This document shows, piece by piece, positions 9,038 to 18,094 of a stretch of 64,000 bases of DNA. Every line of letters starts with the position of its first letter. Position 1 is the stretch's first letter. The position numbers and the translations under genes were made by a program. Below the pieces are notes generated by a model. It made no database searches. It was not told where the DNA came from and was given only the letters and a program-made list of their open reading frames with translations. This DNA comes from Dyadobacter psychrotolerans (lineage in GTDB: Bacteria > Bacteroidota > Bacteroidia > Cytophagales > Spirosomataceae): positions 124,001 to 188,000 of the forward strand of contig NZ_SMFL01000006.1 in assembly GCF_004349265.1 (NCBI RefSeq), given 5' to 3'.

Positions 9038-9284
9038 TTTAAGTTGGGACTAAGCCCAACGAAGCACCAATCGAATCAGATCGATCTCCATTAGACTCCA
9101 CAATTTCGAACACTGGAATAAACGATATACTCCGGATTTTTAACCCACCCCGCCTGAACTGAGCAGGAAAGTAGTAAGATTCTTCCTTGGAAGGCAGGGT
9201 TATTTGATTTACATTAACCACGCACTTACTTATATTTCGTTATAATACAGATTTTTGAAAAGAAAAAATTCAAAAGTAAAAGAT
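9038..9284. other. Intergenic region, no clear content
   Basis: There are no convincing genes here. A 60-codon minus-strand frame (9039-9221) lacks homology I can recognise and has no promoter or export features. The DUF2200 promoter must lie near the 3' end, but no complete TTTG/TAnnTTTG pair is visible. Confidence 0.3.
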
Positions 9285-9650
9285 ATGACAACTACACCTG
9301 AACACGATGAAAAGATAGCCAAACTGACATTTGCTTCCGTTTATCCGCACTACATTACAAAAGTTGAACGGAAAGGCAGAACAAAAGACGAATTACATCA
9401 GGTAATAAACTGGCTAACGGGCTTCGACGACAAACAGCTTAAAGAACTGATTGACGAAAAAGTAACTTTTGAAACGTTCTTCAACAGAGCGACACTGAAT
9501 CCAAAGGCTCAACTGATAACCGGTTTAATCTGTGGCTATAGAATAGAAGAAATTGAAACTCCTCTTACGAAACAGGTGAGGTATCTGGATAAGCTGGTGG
9601 ACGAACTGGCGAAGGGGAAAAAGATGGAAAAAATATTGAGAGGAGCGTAA
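9285..9650 (+). CDS. DUF2200 family protein
   Basis: A 121-residue cytoplasmic protein recognised as DUF2200 by its conserved run: TTPEHDEKIAKLTFASVYPH at the N-terminus, then RTKDELHQVINWLTGFD, VTFETFF and GLICGYRIEEIETPL. The frame extends to a TTG at 9255, but I chose the ATG at 9285 because family members begin at M-T/S-TTPEHDE. The fold is unknown to me; a helical, possibly nucleic-acid or phosphate-related role has been speculated for such small proteins, but nothing here supports a specific reaction. It stands alone. Confidence 0.85.
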   Translation: MTTTPEHDEKIAKLTFASVYPHYITKVERKGRTKDELHQVINWLTGFDDKQLKELIDEKVTFETFFNRATLNPKAQLITGLICGYRIEEIETPLTKQVRYLDKLVDELAKGKKMEKILRGA

Positions 9651-9840
9651 AAATCTATTCGACAAAAGATAGGTTTTGGAGTATCTTTATTAAGTCATTT
9701 GAGAATCGGGTATGGAAACATACGAACTATTCTGTTAAAGGTATAACATATGATCAAAAATACCTTTGCTTTGGCTACAACAGCCGCTTTGTGAGGCAAA
9801 ATCTAATCTATTGCCTTTGTGACAGAAACTCCTAACAATT

Positions 9841-10542
9841 ATGAAACAGCTAACATTTTACCTATTCCTGGTCCTTCCTTTATTGGGAAACGCGCAAAAC
9901 GTCAGTAACGAAATGAAGGTTAAAAACGGATCGGATATTACAAAAACCCTTCCTTACTCGGAGCGATTCAGGTATTCTTCCTTTCTTGACGGCAAAGTAT
10001 TTTTCCGAAATGGCCGCGTAGTGGATGCAAAGTTAAACTACAGTCTTGCACATGGAGAGATTCAATTCTTGGATGCAAAAAACGATACGCTCATATTGAA
10101 TGATAAAAACTTCATGGATAGAATAGCCATCGCTGCGGATACTTTTTATTACTATCAACATCATGGCCATGTAAGAAAAGTTGCAGGTTACAGTCAGGTT
10201 ATGCTTGCTGAAAAACAAATTTTAGGGACAAATGGTACCGAGCGATATGCAGCATACAATCAGTACAGCTCCACCACAGCAATATCCACTTATTCTTCAT
10301 TTGTAAACGGTGCCGGGCAACCGCAGGAGCTGGAAGGAAGTAACAAAATACTTTTGAAGAAACGCTTTGTGTATTTTTTTCTGGATAAAAACAGAGACAT
10401 TTATTTAGCTACCAAAGGAAATTTACTCAAAGTATTCCCACGACACAAAAAAGCGCTGAATGAATATTTGAAAACAAATAACGTAGAATTTTTCGATCCG
10501 AAAGAGATTGTACAGACTTTGGAATTCGCAAGTAGTCTTTGA
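9841..10542 (+). CDS. Secreted protein of unknown function
   Basis: This 233-residue protein has a clear signal peptide (about residues 1-18, ending LGNAQ), so it is exported. The mature region contains the segment FLDGKVFFRNGRVVDAKLNYSLAHGEIQFLD, written here only as a positional guide (about residues 48-78); it reads like a short beta meander seen in uncharacterised Bacteroidota proteins. A basic segment near residue 195 (LLKVFPRHKKALNEYLK) precedes a C-terminus without a T9SS domain. I do not recognise a named family. A TACCTTTG box at 9761-9768 could be its -7 element. The convergent valS terminator follows the stop. Confidence 0.7.
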   Translation: MKQLTFYLFLVLPLLGNAQNVSNEMKVKNGSDITKTLPYSERFRYSSFLDGKVFFRNGRVVDAKLNYSLAHGEIQFLDAKNDTLILNDKNFMDRIAIAADTFYYYQHHGHVRKVAGYSQVMLAEKQILGTNGTERYAAYNQYSSTTAISTYSSFVNGAGQPQELEGSNKILLKKRFVYFFLDKNRDIYLATKGNLLKVFPRHKKALNEYLKTNNVEFFDPKEIVQTLEFASSL

Positions 10543-10567
10543 TATTCAGTCTATTGACAAAAACAAA

Positions 10568-10599
10568 AAGGTGCATCGAAGTAGTTTTCGATGCACCTT
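10568..10599 (-). terminator. Intrinsic terminator of valS
   Basis: A perfect 13-bp stem (10568-10580 with 10587-10599) and 6-base loop. On the minus strand it is followed by TTTTTG, so it mainly ends valS transcription; it may also act weakly on the convergent gene at 9841. Confidence 0.85.
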
Positions 10600-10618
10600 G
10601 ATTATAATACCAAATGCT

Positions 10619-13246
10619 CTACCCCAACCTTACCAGTGCCTCCTTTAAAGTCATGATCTTAGACTCAGCATCAGCTTGTTTCTGACGTTCCTTTTCAACG
10701 ATATCCCCTTTTGCATTTGCAACAAAACGTTCGTTTGAAAGCTTTTTGATTACGGAATCTAGGAAACCCTGGGTATATTCAAGTTCTCTTTGCAGATTTT
10801 CACGTTCTGTTTCTACGTCCAGTTCATCTGCCAGGTTTACAAAAAATTCATCAGATTTTACCCGGAAAGAAGTGCCTTCGGATTCTTCGGTTACATAAGC
10901 GATTGACTCAACATGGGCAAGTTTCACAATTAATGTTTCCAGTGTTTCATAACGTCCTTTTGAGTCGGTCCGAATTGCTAGTGGCAACGCAACTTTGGGG
11001 CTGATATTTTTCGAATTCCTTAAATTCCTGATTCCGGAAATAAGCTCAAACAATATTTCAAAATCATTCAAAAGCGCCAAATCCGAATCTTTTGCCTGAG
11101 GAAATGGTGCGATACAAATTGAATCATTTGCTTTTCTCTCCCGAATATTCTGCCAGATTTCTTCGCTGATAAATGGCATGAAAGGATGGGCAAGCCGCAT
11201 CAGCTGATCAAAGAATTCAAGCGTCGCTTCAAAGGTAACTTTGTCAATAGGCTGCTCATAGGCAGGCTTAATCATTTCGAGATATTGTGCGCAGAAATCA
11301 TCCCAAATCAGTTTGTAAACCGCATTCAGTGCATCCGAAATACGGAATTTAATAAAATGGTCATGTACTTCTGCAAGCGTTACATTCAGCTTGCTGTCAA
11401 ACCACTTTACAGCCAGTTCAGAACCTTGCGGAGCCGACAGGTTTTGATCGATTTCCCAACCTTTTACCAACCTGAAAGCATTCCAGATTTTGTTACAGAA
11501 GTTCCGTCCCTGCTCTACCAGTTTGTCATCGTAAGGTAAATCGTTTCCTGCCTGAGAACTGAAAAGCATACCCGTTCTCACACCGTCCGCACCATGTGTG
11601 TTAATCAGATCAATCGGATCCGGTGAATTTCCGAGCGATTTGGACATTTTCCTTCCCTGTTTGTCACGCACAATTCCGGTCAGGTAAACATTCTTGAACG
11701 GATACGTCCCCTTGTATTCATAACCCGCAATGATCATACGCGCCACCCAGAAAAACAGAATTTCAGGTGCGGTCACCAGGTCATTGGTTGGATAGTAATA
11801 ATTTATATCTGCGTTATCGGGTTCTTTTATACCGTTAAAAACAGAAATCGGCCAAAGCCAAGATGAAAACCATGTATCAAGAACATCCGGATCCTGCGTG
11901 ATATCTTCTTCTGTTAATGCAAAAAGCTGGTATTCATGCTGTGCTTTTCTTAAAGCTTCCCGTTTATTTTTTGCTACGATCAGCGTTCCGTCTTTCAGAT
12001 AAAAAGCCGGGATTCGGTGCCCCCACCAAAGCTGACGGCTGATATTCCAGTCACGGACGTTTTCCATCCAGTGACGATAGGTATTTTTGAATTTTGCAGG
12101 TATCAGCTGAACCGTATCGTTCATTACGTTGTCCAGCGCAGGTTTGCTGATCTTGTCCATTTTCAGGAACCACTGCTCAGAAAGTCGTGGCTCGATCACT
12201 GAATCCGTCCTTTCCGAATGACCAACGTTGGATTTGTACTCCTCAACCTTAATCAGATCACCGGATTCTTCCAATAGTTTAATGATCTTTTTACGTGCTG
12301 TAAAACGGTCTTCACCAATTAGAATCTGTGCTTTTTCATTTAGCGTCCCGTCCTCATTCAGAAGATCGATGATCGGCAGATTATGTCTTTTGCCTAATTC
12401 ATAGTCATTGGTATCATGCGCAGGCGTCACTTTCAGACAACCCGTTCCGAATTCAATTTCTACATAATCATCTGCAATAACCGGAATAGCCCGTTTGATA
12501 AGCGGGATCAAAACCTGTTTTCCGATCAGATGCTGGTAACGTTCATCATTTGGATTGACACAGATCGCCACATCCGCCATAATCGTTTCCGGGCGTGTAG
12601 TTGCAACGACAACCCCCTGCCCTTCCGCTCCAACCAATTCATATTTAAGATAGACCAGCTTCTGGTTCACCTCTTTCATGATTACTTCTTCGTCAGAAAC
12701 GGTTGTTCTCGCCTGAGGATCCCAGTTCACCATGCGGTGGCCACGATAGATATCTCCTTTGTTATAAAGATCTATAAAAACATCGATCACAGAATCATAC
12801 AAATCCGGCTCCATTGTGAAACGGGTACGGTCCCAGTCACAGGAAGCACCGAGTTTCCGTAGTTGCTGCAAAATGATCCCGCCATATTTGTGCGTCCATT
12901 CCCAGCAATATTCCAGGAATTCATCCCTTGACAAATCCCGTTTTGCAATTCCCCGTTCTTTAAGCATTGCTACCACTTTGGCTTCTGTGGCTATTGAAGC
13001 GTGATCTGTTCCCGGAACCCAGCAAGCCTCCTTACCTTCCATACGTGCTTTACGAACCAGAATATCCTGGATTGTATTGTTCAGCATGTGCCCCATGTGC
13101 AGCACACCTGTTACGTTTGGCGGAGGGATGACGATCGTATAAGGCTCCTTATCCGGATTAGGTTTTGAATTAAAAAACCGGTTTTCCATCCAATAGGAAT
13201 ACCATTTGTCCTCTATTTCCTGGGGAGCATAAGTTTTGGAAATCAT
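10619..13246 (-). CDS. valS: Valyl-tRNA synthetase
   Basis: This cytoplasmic class I aminoacyl-tRNA synthetase charges tRNA-Val and edits misactivated threonine. The 875 residues fit the bacterial range. The HIGH-type motif appears as GVLHMGHM (about residue 45) and the KMSKS loop as GRKMSKSLGN (about 530). The editing (CP1) domain lies between them with TTRPETIMADVAICVNP, and the anticodon-binding domain follows. The C-terminal coiled coil that contacts tRNA is visible in the last 65 residues (LQRELEYTQGFLDSVIKKL). It is the sole gene of its unit, with a strong terminator just beyond the stop, downstream of the histidine kinase gene on the same strand. Confidence 0.97.
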   Translation of the reverse strand: MISKTYAPQEIEDKWYSYWMENRFFNSKPNPDKEPYTIVIPPPNVTGVLHMGHMLNNTIQDILVRKARMEGKEACWVPGTDHASIATEAKVVAMLKERGIAKRDLSRDEFLEYCWEWTHKYGGIILQQLRKLGASCDWDRTRFTMEPDLYDSVIDVFIDLYNKGDIYRGHRMVNWDPQARTTVSDEEVIMKEVNQKLVYLKYELVGAEGQGVVVATTRPETIMADVAICVNPNDERYQHLIGKQVLIPLIKRAIPVIADDYVEIEFGTGCLKVTPAHDTNDYELGKRHNLPIIDLLNEDGTLNEKAQILIGEDRFTARKKIIKLLEESGDLIKVEEYKSNVGHSERTDSVIEPRLSEQWFLKMDKISKPALDNVMNDTVQLIPAKFKNTYRHWMENVRDWNISRQLWWGHRIPAFYLKDGTLIVAKNKREALRKAQHEYQLFALTEEDITQDPDVLDTWFSSWLWPISVFNGIKEPDNADINYYYPTNDLVTAPEILFFWVARMIIAGYEYKGTYPFKNVYLTGIVRDKQGRKMSKSLGNSPDPIDLINTHGADGVRTGMLFSSQAGNDLPYDDKLVEQGRNFCNKIWNAFRLVKGWEIDQNLSAPQGSELAVKWFDSKLNVTLAEVHDHFIKFRISDALNAVYKLIWDDFCAQYLEMIKPAYEQPIDKVTFEATLEFFDQLMRLAHPFMPFISEEIWQNIRERKANDSICIAPFPQAKDSDLALLNDFEILFELISGIRNLRNSKNISPKVALPLAIRTDSKGRYETLETLIVKLAHVESIAYVTEESEGTSFRVKSDEFFVNLADELDVETERENLQRELEYTQGFLDSVIKKLSNERFVANAKGDIVEKERQKQADAESKIMTLKEALVRLG

Positions 13247-13334
13247 TCTTGTAGGTAGAAAAATGCGACGGATCGCGGGTTGCTGTCTTAAAAAGACGGC
13301 AAGTTAGGATTTGCAGACGAAATTTTCTAAAATT

Positions 13335-15152
13335 TTATGCCTCCGAAGCTGTTGGCAGCCACAAAGTGAAAGTACTTCCTTCGCCTGTTTTACTTTCAAC
13401 TATAACAGTTCCTGCATGTGCCTCAACCATCTTTTTAACATAACTCAGGCCGAGTCCGAAACCTTTTACATCGTGAACGTTGCCAGTCGGAACACGGTAG
13501 AAGGTATCAAAAATACGATGCAGCTGCTCTTTGTTCATGCCAATTCCTTTGTCCGTAATGGCTATTTCTATACCATTTTCAACATTTTTGGTTCTGACAG
13601 CAATTTGAAGTTTTGCAGGAGAGTATTTAATGGCATTGTCGATCAGGTTATTCAGAATATTTGCCAAATGAACTTCATCAGCTGAAACCGTTTCATTTTC
13701 TGCTTCAAATTCCAGATCCACGTCGCCATTTTGCTGTTCGATTTGTACACTCTGGCTATTGAGTGCATTGGTGACCAGATCATGAATATTGACTAATGTT
13801 CTTTTTAGTCTTATTTCTCCCTTATCAAGCAGTGCCATTTGCAGCACTTTTTCAACATGTGTCCCCAGCCTTTTATTTTCCTCTTTGATAATCCCCAGGT
13901 ACCTGTCCAGGCGTGGTGACGCGGCCTGGCTGGCTGCGTTTTCCTGCGCCATTTCTGCCGCAAGTGCTATGGTCGAAATCGGCGTTTTGAACTCATGGGT
14001 CATGTTATTGATAAAATCGTTTTTAATATCCGAAAGTTTTTTCTGACGGACAATCGTGCTGACGGCCATGTAAAAACAAGCCATTACAACCAAAATCAAA
14101 ACGCCCGAACCTCCGAAAACGACACCCATTCCGCTGCGGATGTACTTTTCCTGATCCGGAAAATAAACATATAAGGAATTTTGTCCCTGCAAAGTCTCAT
14201 TCGGGAAAAGCGAAGCGCGATAGGCTCTTTGTTCCCATTCGTTTGGTTTCAGGCTGGCTGTTGAAAAAATAACTTCTTTGGAGGCGGGTCCCTGAACGGC
14301 AAATTCGTACGGCAAGGAAATTCCGTTTTCTGCAAATTCTTTTTTTAGCAGCGTATCCAGCAAAAAGCGATTGACTCTCTCATTAAGCGGTCTTTTTGTA
14401 TATAAAAGATCTTTCATCACCTCCCTTAAAAGCTCCGCTTTATCAGGATTTTTAGTGCCCGAAATAGCAAGGTTTTTGGCGTTGTTTCTGAAATTTTTAT
14501 CGGAGACCGGCAAGGCTCTTTTACGGTTTGCGTAACGCTTTTGAACACTGTCCTTTGTATCTCCATCGTAGTTTCTTCCCGAACTGCTCTTTTGTGAATT
14601 CAAATCTCCAAGCGCTTTTCCCAGGTTTTTCTCATCCTCCATTCTGCGGCGCATAAATTCATCCATCCCGGCCAAACCGAACTGCTGAGCCTGAAAAAAC
14701 TCTTCAATGATCTTTTGCTGATGATCCACCATAACCCGAAAATTGGGACTTAAAACATCCGTGGCAGCTTCTTCGGAAGATATCTGATAATGTATTTCTT
14801 CTCCGTTGGGGAGGATAACGACTTCAATTCTCGGAGCGGCTTTTCGGCTTGATTCACGAATCGTTTGCTGTTTTACCGGACTGGTTCGTTTAACAGGTGC
14901 ATTCTGTAATTGGGTAATTCTTTCAAGGCGGCTTTTTTGCTGTTCCGTTTCGATGCGCTGCTGAAGAAGGTACATCATTTCCTGTTTTTCCAGACGGTGT
15001 ACCACTTCCTGTACTGATTCGGCTACTTTATGATTAAACTGGTCGTTCCGGATTGCGATGGCTTCCCGAATCCAATACCACTGAAAACCGATCAGGCCAA
15101 TCAGCGCCAGACACATCAAACCAACAATTATCTGAATTTTTCTTTTCGTCAT
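13335..15152 (-). CDS. Membrane sensor histidine kinase
   Basis: A two-component sensor of 605 residues. One membrane helix is near residues 7-24 (IIVGLMCLALIGLIGFQW) and a second near 345-365, enclosing a large, charged periplasmic region of about 320 residues with no domain I recognise. The cytoplasmic part has the HisKA H-box (NNMTHEFKTP, phospho-acceptor H386) and a HATPase_c domain with N-box NLIDNAIKYSP and G-boxes DKGIGM and GFGLGLSYVKKM. There is no HAMP domain. I chose the ATG at 15152 over the frame's upstream start. No response regulator adjoins it, so its partner is elsewhere. It is divergent from the secreted protein at 15324, which it may regulate (inference). Confidence 0.93.
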   Translation of the reverse strand: MTKRKIQIIVGLMCLALIGLIGFQWYWIREAIAIRNDQFNHKVAESVQEVVHRLEKQEMMYLLQQRIETEQQKSRLERITQLQNAPVKRTSPVKQQTIRESSRKAAPRIEVVILPNGEEIHYQISSEEAATDVLSPNFRVMVDHQQKIIEEFFQAQQFGLAGMDEFMRRRMEDEKNLGKALGDLNSQKSSSGRNYDGDTKDSVQKRYANRKRALPVSDKNFRNNAKNLAISGTKNPDKAELLREVMKDLLYTKRPLNERVNRFLLDTLLKKEFAENGISLPYEFAVQGPASKEVIFSTASLKPNEWEQRAYRASLFPNETLQGQNSLYVYFPDQEKYIRSGMGVVFGGSGVLILVVMACFYMAVSTIVRQKKLSDIKNDFINNMTHEFKTPISTIALAAEMAQENAASQAASPRLDRYLGIIKEENKRLGTHVEKVLQMALLDKGEIRLKRTLVNIHDLVTNALNSQSVQIEQQNGDVDLEFEAENETVSADEVHLANILNNLIDNAIKYSPAKLQIAVRTKNVENGIEIAITDKGIGMNKEQLHRIFDTFYRVPTGNVHDVKGFGLGLSYVKKMVEAHAGTVIVESKTGEGSTFTLWLPTASEA

Positions 15153-15211
15153 AATTTTTAAAAACACGCTGTGCAACGTCTCCCCTCTTTTCTACGACAT
15201 TACTACGGAAA

Positions 15212-15291
15212 CAAATTTAAACCATCTTCGGTGGCTGTTCATATTTTTAACAAAATTTAACAGCCCGCAGAAATCACAGCATTTAAATTTG
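15212..15291. promoter_or_regulatory. Divergent -7 boxes between histidine kinase and secreted protein
   Basis: CAAATTTA at 15212-15219 is TAAATTTG on the minus strand, and TAAATTTG occurs on the plus strand at 15284-15291. Both match the Bacteroidota -7 consensus TAnnTTTG and face outward toward their genes. Neither has a good -33 TTTG, so they may need activation. Confidence 0.4.
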
Positions 15292-15323
15292 TAATTGATT
15301 CATATACAAAAATCTATACAGTC

Positions 15324-16115
15324 ATGAAACACATTTTTGCACAGAGCATTTTGATGCCGGTTATCCTGATCTCAGGCTTGGCGCTGAGTGAACCAACATT
15401 TGCACAATCTTCTGAAAAAAGTAAAAAAACGACCATTCGCGTTCGCGTTTCGGAAGATGATAAAGGCAAAACGAAAGATGTTGAGAAAGAATATAAGGTC
15501 AATAACATGAATGACCAGGAGCGTAAACAGTTTGTTGACAAAGTTTTGGATTCACTTGGCGTAGATTCAAAATCCGGCAAAGTCGTTTCCGTTACCATGG
15601 ATGACGGAGAAGGTGATACCAGAGTAATTACCAGAAAACGCAGAAATGTAGTAATAGACCGTCGCGATGACCGCGAACCGCTTGCCTTCCATTGGGATGG
15701 AAATAATGAATTTAGCTTTGATACGGAGAAGCTGCAATCGCAAATGAGGAATTTTGAAAGGGAGTTCAGACCAAAAGCAAAGGTATTTATGCGGGATATG
15801 GAAAATTTTGGTGATCAGCTGGGATCGGTCTGGACAAGAGAGGGAATGAAAGCAGCGAGCGTTCGGGAACTTAGTGTTTATTCCAATAACCCTGATAACG
15901 GCGTTCTGAATCTGCGGTTTCATGCGCAGCAAAAGGGCGATCTTAACATTACGGTAACTGACACAAAAGGAAAAGAAGTCGGCAAAAAGGAAATCAAAGA
16001 TTTTAGCGGAGACTTTGTCGGACAAATCGATTTAAAGAAAAATACAAAAGGAACTGTTTTCGTAACCGTGGTACAAAATGAAGACGGTGCGGTGAAAAGA
16101 GTGGTAATTCCCTGA
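15324..16115 (+). CDS. Secreted protein with T9SS-like C-terminal domain
   Basis: A 263-residue exported protein with a signal peptide ending near residue 28 (PTFAQ). The mature chain is very rich in charged residues, and the central part (KRRNVVIDRRDDREP, then FEREFRPKAKVFMRDMENFG) looks partly disordered or helical. The last 80 residues (about 183-263) resemble a type IX sorting domain: LSVYSNNPDNGVLNLRF, LNITVTDTKGKEV, then KGTVFVTV and a closing KRVVIP. The usual NPA and tyrosine positions are degenerate, so it may be a relic or a plain beta-sandwich. It is divergent from the histidine kinase, which suggests a target or sensor relationship. Confidence 0.7.
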   Translation: MKHIFAQSILMPVILISGLALSEPTFAQSSEKSKKTTIRVRVSEDDKGKTKDVEKEYKVNNMNDQERKQFVDKVLDSLGVDSKSGKVVSVTMDDGEGDTRVITRKRRNVVIDRRDDREPLAFHWDGNNEFSFDTEKLQSQMRNFEREFRPKAKVFMRDMENFGDQLGSVWTREGMKAASVRELSVYSNNPDNGVLNLRFHAQQKGDLNITVTDTKGKEVGKKEIKDFSGDFVGQIDLKKNTKGTVFVTVVQNEDGAVKRVVIP

Positions 16116-16128
16116 TCTGATAATCCAA

Positions 16129-16168
16129 CGAAAAAACCTCTGATTCATCCGGATCAGGGGTTTTTTCG
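16129..16168 (+). terminator. Intrinsic terminator after the 15324 gene
   Basis: CGAAAAAACCTCTGAT pairs with the inverted ATCAGGGGTTTTTTCG (one G-T wobble) around a short loop, followed by the T-run inside the stem. It is placed 13 bases after the stop codon. Confidence 0.8.
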
Positions 16169-16341
16169 TATATAGAAAGTAGATTACCTGTTCTGTAAAT
16201 CGATTGGCCGGTAAATAGATTTTTGGTCAGCGCCATCAAAGAATCGACAGATTTCAACCAAAATTGGCATCGTTGTCATAATAATTGAGATATTTTATTG
16301 AAAATAATACAATTAATTAGAGAGACATCTGCTAAGAATTG

Positions 16342-16349
16342 TAAATTTG
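16342..16349 (+). promoter_or_regulatory. Possible -7 box upstream of adk
   Basis: TAAATTTG matches the Bacteroidota -7 consensus and lies 46 bases before the adk start. The -33 region (about 16318) has only a weak TTAG, so the call is tentative. Confidence 0.35.
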
Positions 16350-16394
16350 CGGAAAAACACCAATCGTCTGCGACATCCAATTTACTAAGCAACT

Positions 16395-16976
16395 ATGCTG
16401 AATCTTATACTTTTTGGCCCTCCAGGTGCAGGAAAGGGCACCCAAAGTGAAAAAATTATTGCCAAATACAACCTGATACATCTCTCCACAGGAGATCTTC
16501 TTCGCTCTGAAATTCAGGCAGGAACAGAACTTGGACTCAGGGCTAAAACTTTAATGGATCAGGGATTGCTTGTCCCGGATGAAGTTGTAATTGGAATGAT
16601 TGATCATAAACTGAAAGACCACAGAGATGCCGCCGGATTCATTTTTGACGGTTTTCCACGTACAGTTAAACAATCCGAAGCACTGGATGAATTACTGGCA
16701 AGTTATGATGAAAGTATTTCTGTAATGGTTGCCCTGGTGGTGGATGATAATGAATTACTTGCACGCTTATTGAACAGGGGAAAAACATCCGGTCGTCCGG
16801 ATGACCAGAATGAAGAGCTGATCAGCAAGCGTATTCATGAATATAACAGCAAAACAAAGCCGGTTGCAGATTATTACAAGGCACAAGGCAAATTCACAGC
16901 AATTGATGGTATCGGCGAAATAGAATCTATCTTTGCAGGGATCAGTAAAGCGATTTCCGCAGTTAAGGTCAATTAA
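16395..16976 (+). CDS. adk: Adenylate kinase
   Basis: The enzyme catalyses ATP + AMP to 2 ADP in the cytoplasm and sets adenylate balance. The 193-residue protein has P-loop [11 protein letters not shown] at residues 7-17, the AMP-binding segments [12 protein letters not shown] and [12 protein letters not shown], and a short LID around [10 protein letters not shown] that lacks the zinc-binding insertion. It is thus the short form typical of Bacteroidota. It is followed 31 bases later by obgE on the same strand and both are probably cotranscribed. This adk-obgE pairing suits growth-related housekeeping control. Confidence 0.96.
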   Translation: MLNLILFGPPGAGKGTQSEKIIAKYNLIHLSTGDLLRSEIQAGTELGLRAKTLMDQGLLVPDEVVIGMIDHKLKDHRDAAGFIFDGFPRTVKQSEALDELLASYDESISVMVALVVDDNELLARLLNRGKTSGRPDDQNEELISKRIHEYNSKTKPVADYYKAQGKFTAIDGIGEIESIFAGISKAISAVKVN

Positions 16977-17007
16977 TATTATTAAAGTCAGTACTCAGCA
17001 ACACATT

Positions 17008-18012
17008 ATGGCGTCTTCAAATTTTATAGATTATGTAAAAATCAATGTGCGTTCCGGTTCAGGCGGTGCAGGAGCTTTACATTTCAGACGCGAAAAACAT
17101 GTTGAAAAAGGAGGCCCGGATGGAGGCGACGGCGGACGTGGAGGGCATATTATCCTAAAAGGAAGTTCACAGCTCTGGACGCTGCTTCATTTAAAATATA
17201 CCAAACACGTTAAGGCATTTGACGGAAAAGGCGGTGAAGGCGGCCGCAGATCCGGCATGATCGGGAAAGATATCGTTCTCGAAGTTCCGCTGGGAACTGT
17301 TGCAAGAGATTCTGAAACCGGAGAGCAGCTGTTTGAAATTACCGAAAATGATCAGGAAATCATCCTTTTAAAAGGCGGACGCGGCGGAATGGGCAATGAC
17401 CATTTCAAATCTGCAACCAACCAGACCCCGCAGCACGCCCAGCCGGGCGAAGCGGGACTGGAAGCCTGGGTTATTCTTGAACTTAAAGTACTTGCCGATG
17501 TAGGTCTTGTCGGTTTTCCAAATGCGGGAAAATCCACTTTACTTTCAGCAGTTTCAGCTGCGAGACCCGAAATTGCTGATTATCCTTTCACAACCCTGGT
17601 ACCCAATCTTGGAGTCGTTTCCTATCGGGACTACAAGTCATTCGTAATGGCCGATATTCCGGGCATTATCGAAGGAGCCTCACAAGGTAAAGGTCTTGGT
17701 CTTCGTTTTTTAAGACACATAGAAAGAAATTCTATCTTATTATTTCTGGTTCCTGCGGACAGTGAAGACATCAATGCAGAATATCAGACACTCCTTCAGG
17801 AGCTTAGATTATATAACCCCTCCCTATTAGATAAAAGTCGCATTTTAGCCATTTCAAAATCTGACATCGTTTCCGAAGAGGAGCGTGAAGATTTAAAAAG
17901 CAGCATCCCGGAAGGAATTCCTTATTCTTTTATTTCTGCAATTACACAGGAAGGTATAGAGCAGTTGAAAGATAGGATATGGGCTGCAATAAATGATCCG
18001 TTTTCCGTTTAA
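17008..18012 (+). CDS. obgE: GTPase ObgE/CgtA
   Basis: Obg is an essential GTPase linked to 50S ribosome assembly and stress control. The 334-residue protein has the glycine-rich Obg fold at about 1-155, with [12 protein letters not shown] and GGRGGMGN runs, then a G domain with [11 protein letters not shown] (G1), DIPGIIEGA (G3) and the NKxD equivalent written here as SKSD. The C-terminal OCT extension seen in some families is missing, as is usual in Bacteroidota. The frame is open from 16933 and would overlap adk; I chose the ATG at 17008 ([11 protein letters not shown]) because family members start just before the FxDxVKI segment. Confidence 0.96.
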   Translation: MASSNFIDYVKINVRSGSGGAGALHFRREKHVEKGGPDGGDGGRGGHIILKGSSQLWTLLHLKYTKHVKAFDGKGGEGGRRSGMIGKDIVLEVPLGTVARDSETGEQLFEITENDQEIILLKGGRGGMGNDHFKSATNQTPQHAQPGEAGLEAWVILELKVLADVGLVGFPNAGKSTLLSAVSAARPEIADYPFTTLVPNLGVVSYRDYKSFVMADIPGIIEGASQGKGLGLRFLRHIERNSILLFLVPADSEDINAEYQTLLQELRLYNPSLLDKSRILAISKSDIVSEEEREDLKSSIPEGIPYSFISAITQEGIEQLKDRIWAAINDPFSV

Positions 18013-18094
18013 TAATTTTTTTGCGAAAGAGACAACCTTTTGATACCTGAGATGTGTCGATAGAGTTACTTTTAATGAAATATATTCGGTCGAA

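Noticed and set aside
9039..9221. 60-codon minus-strand frame between the lipoprotein and DUF2200 genes
   Set aside because: No recognisable homology, export signal or promoter, and the gap is otherwise empty; chance open frame or decayed remnant cannot be told apart.
13010..13024. Extra copy of the GTTCCCGGAACC motif inside valS
   Set aside because: It lies in a coding segment encoding a conserved VPGTDH motif, so it is explained by protein sequence rather than operator function.
13281..13301. Nine-bp hairpin between the histidine kinase stop and valS start
   Set aside because: Stem has a mismatch-like wobble, and on the minus strand no T-run follows; too weak to call a terminator.
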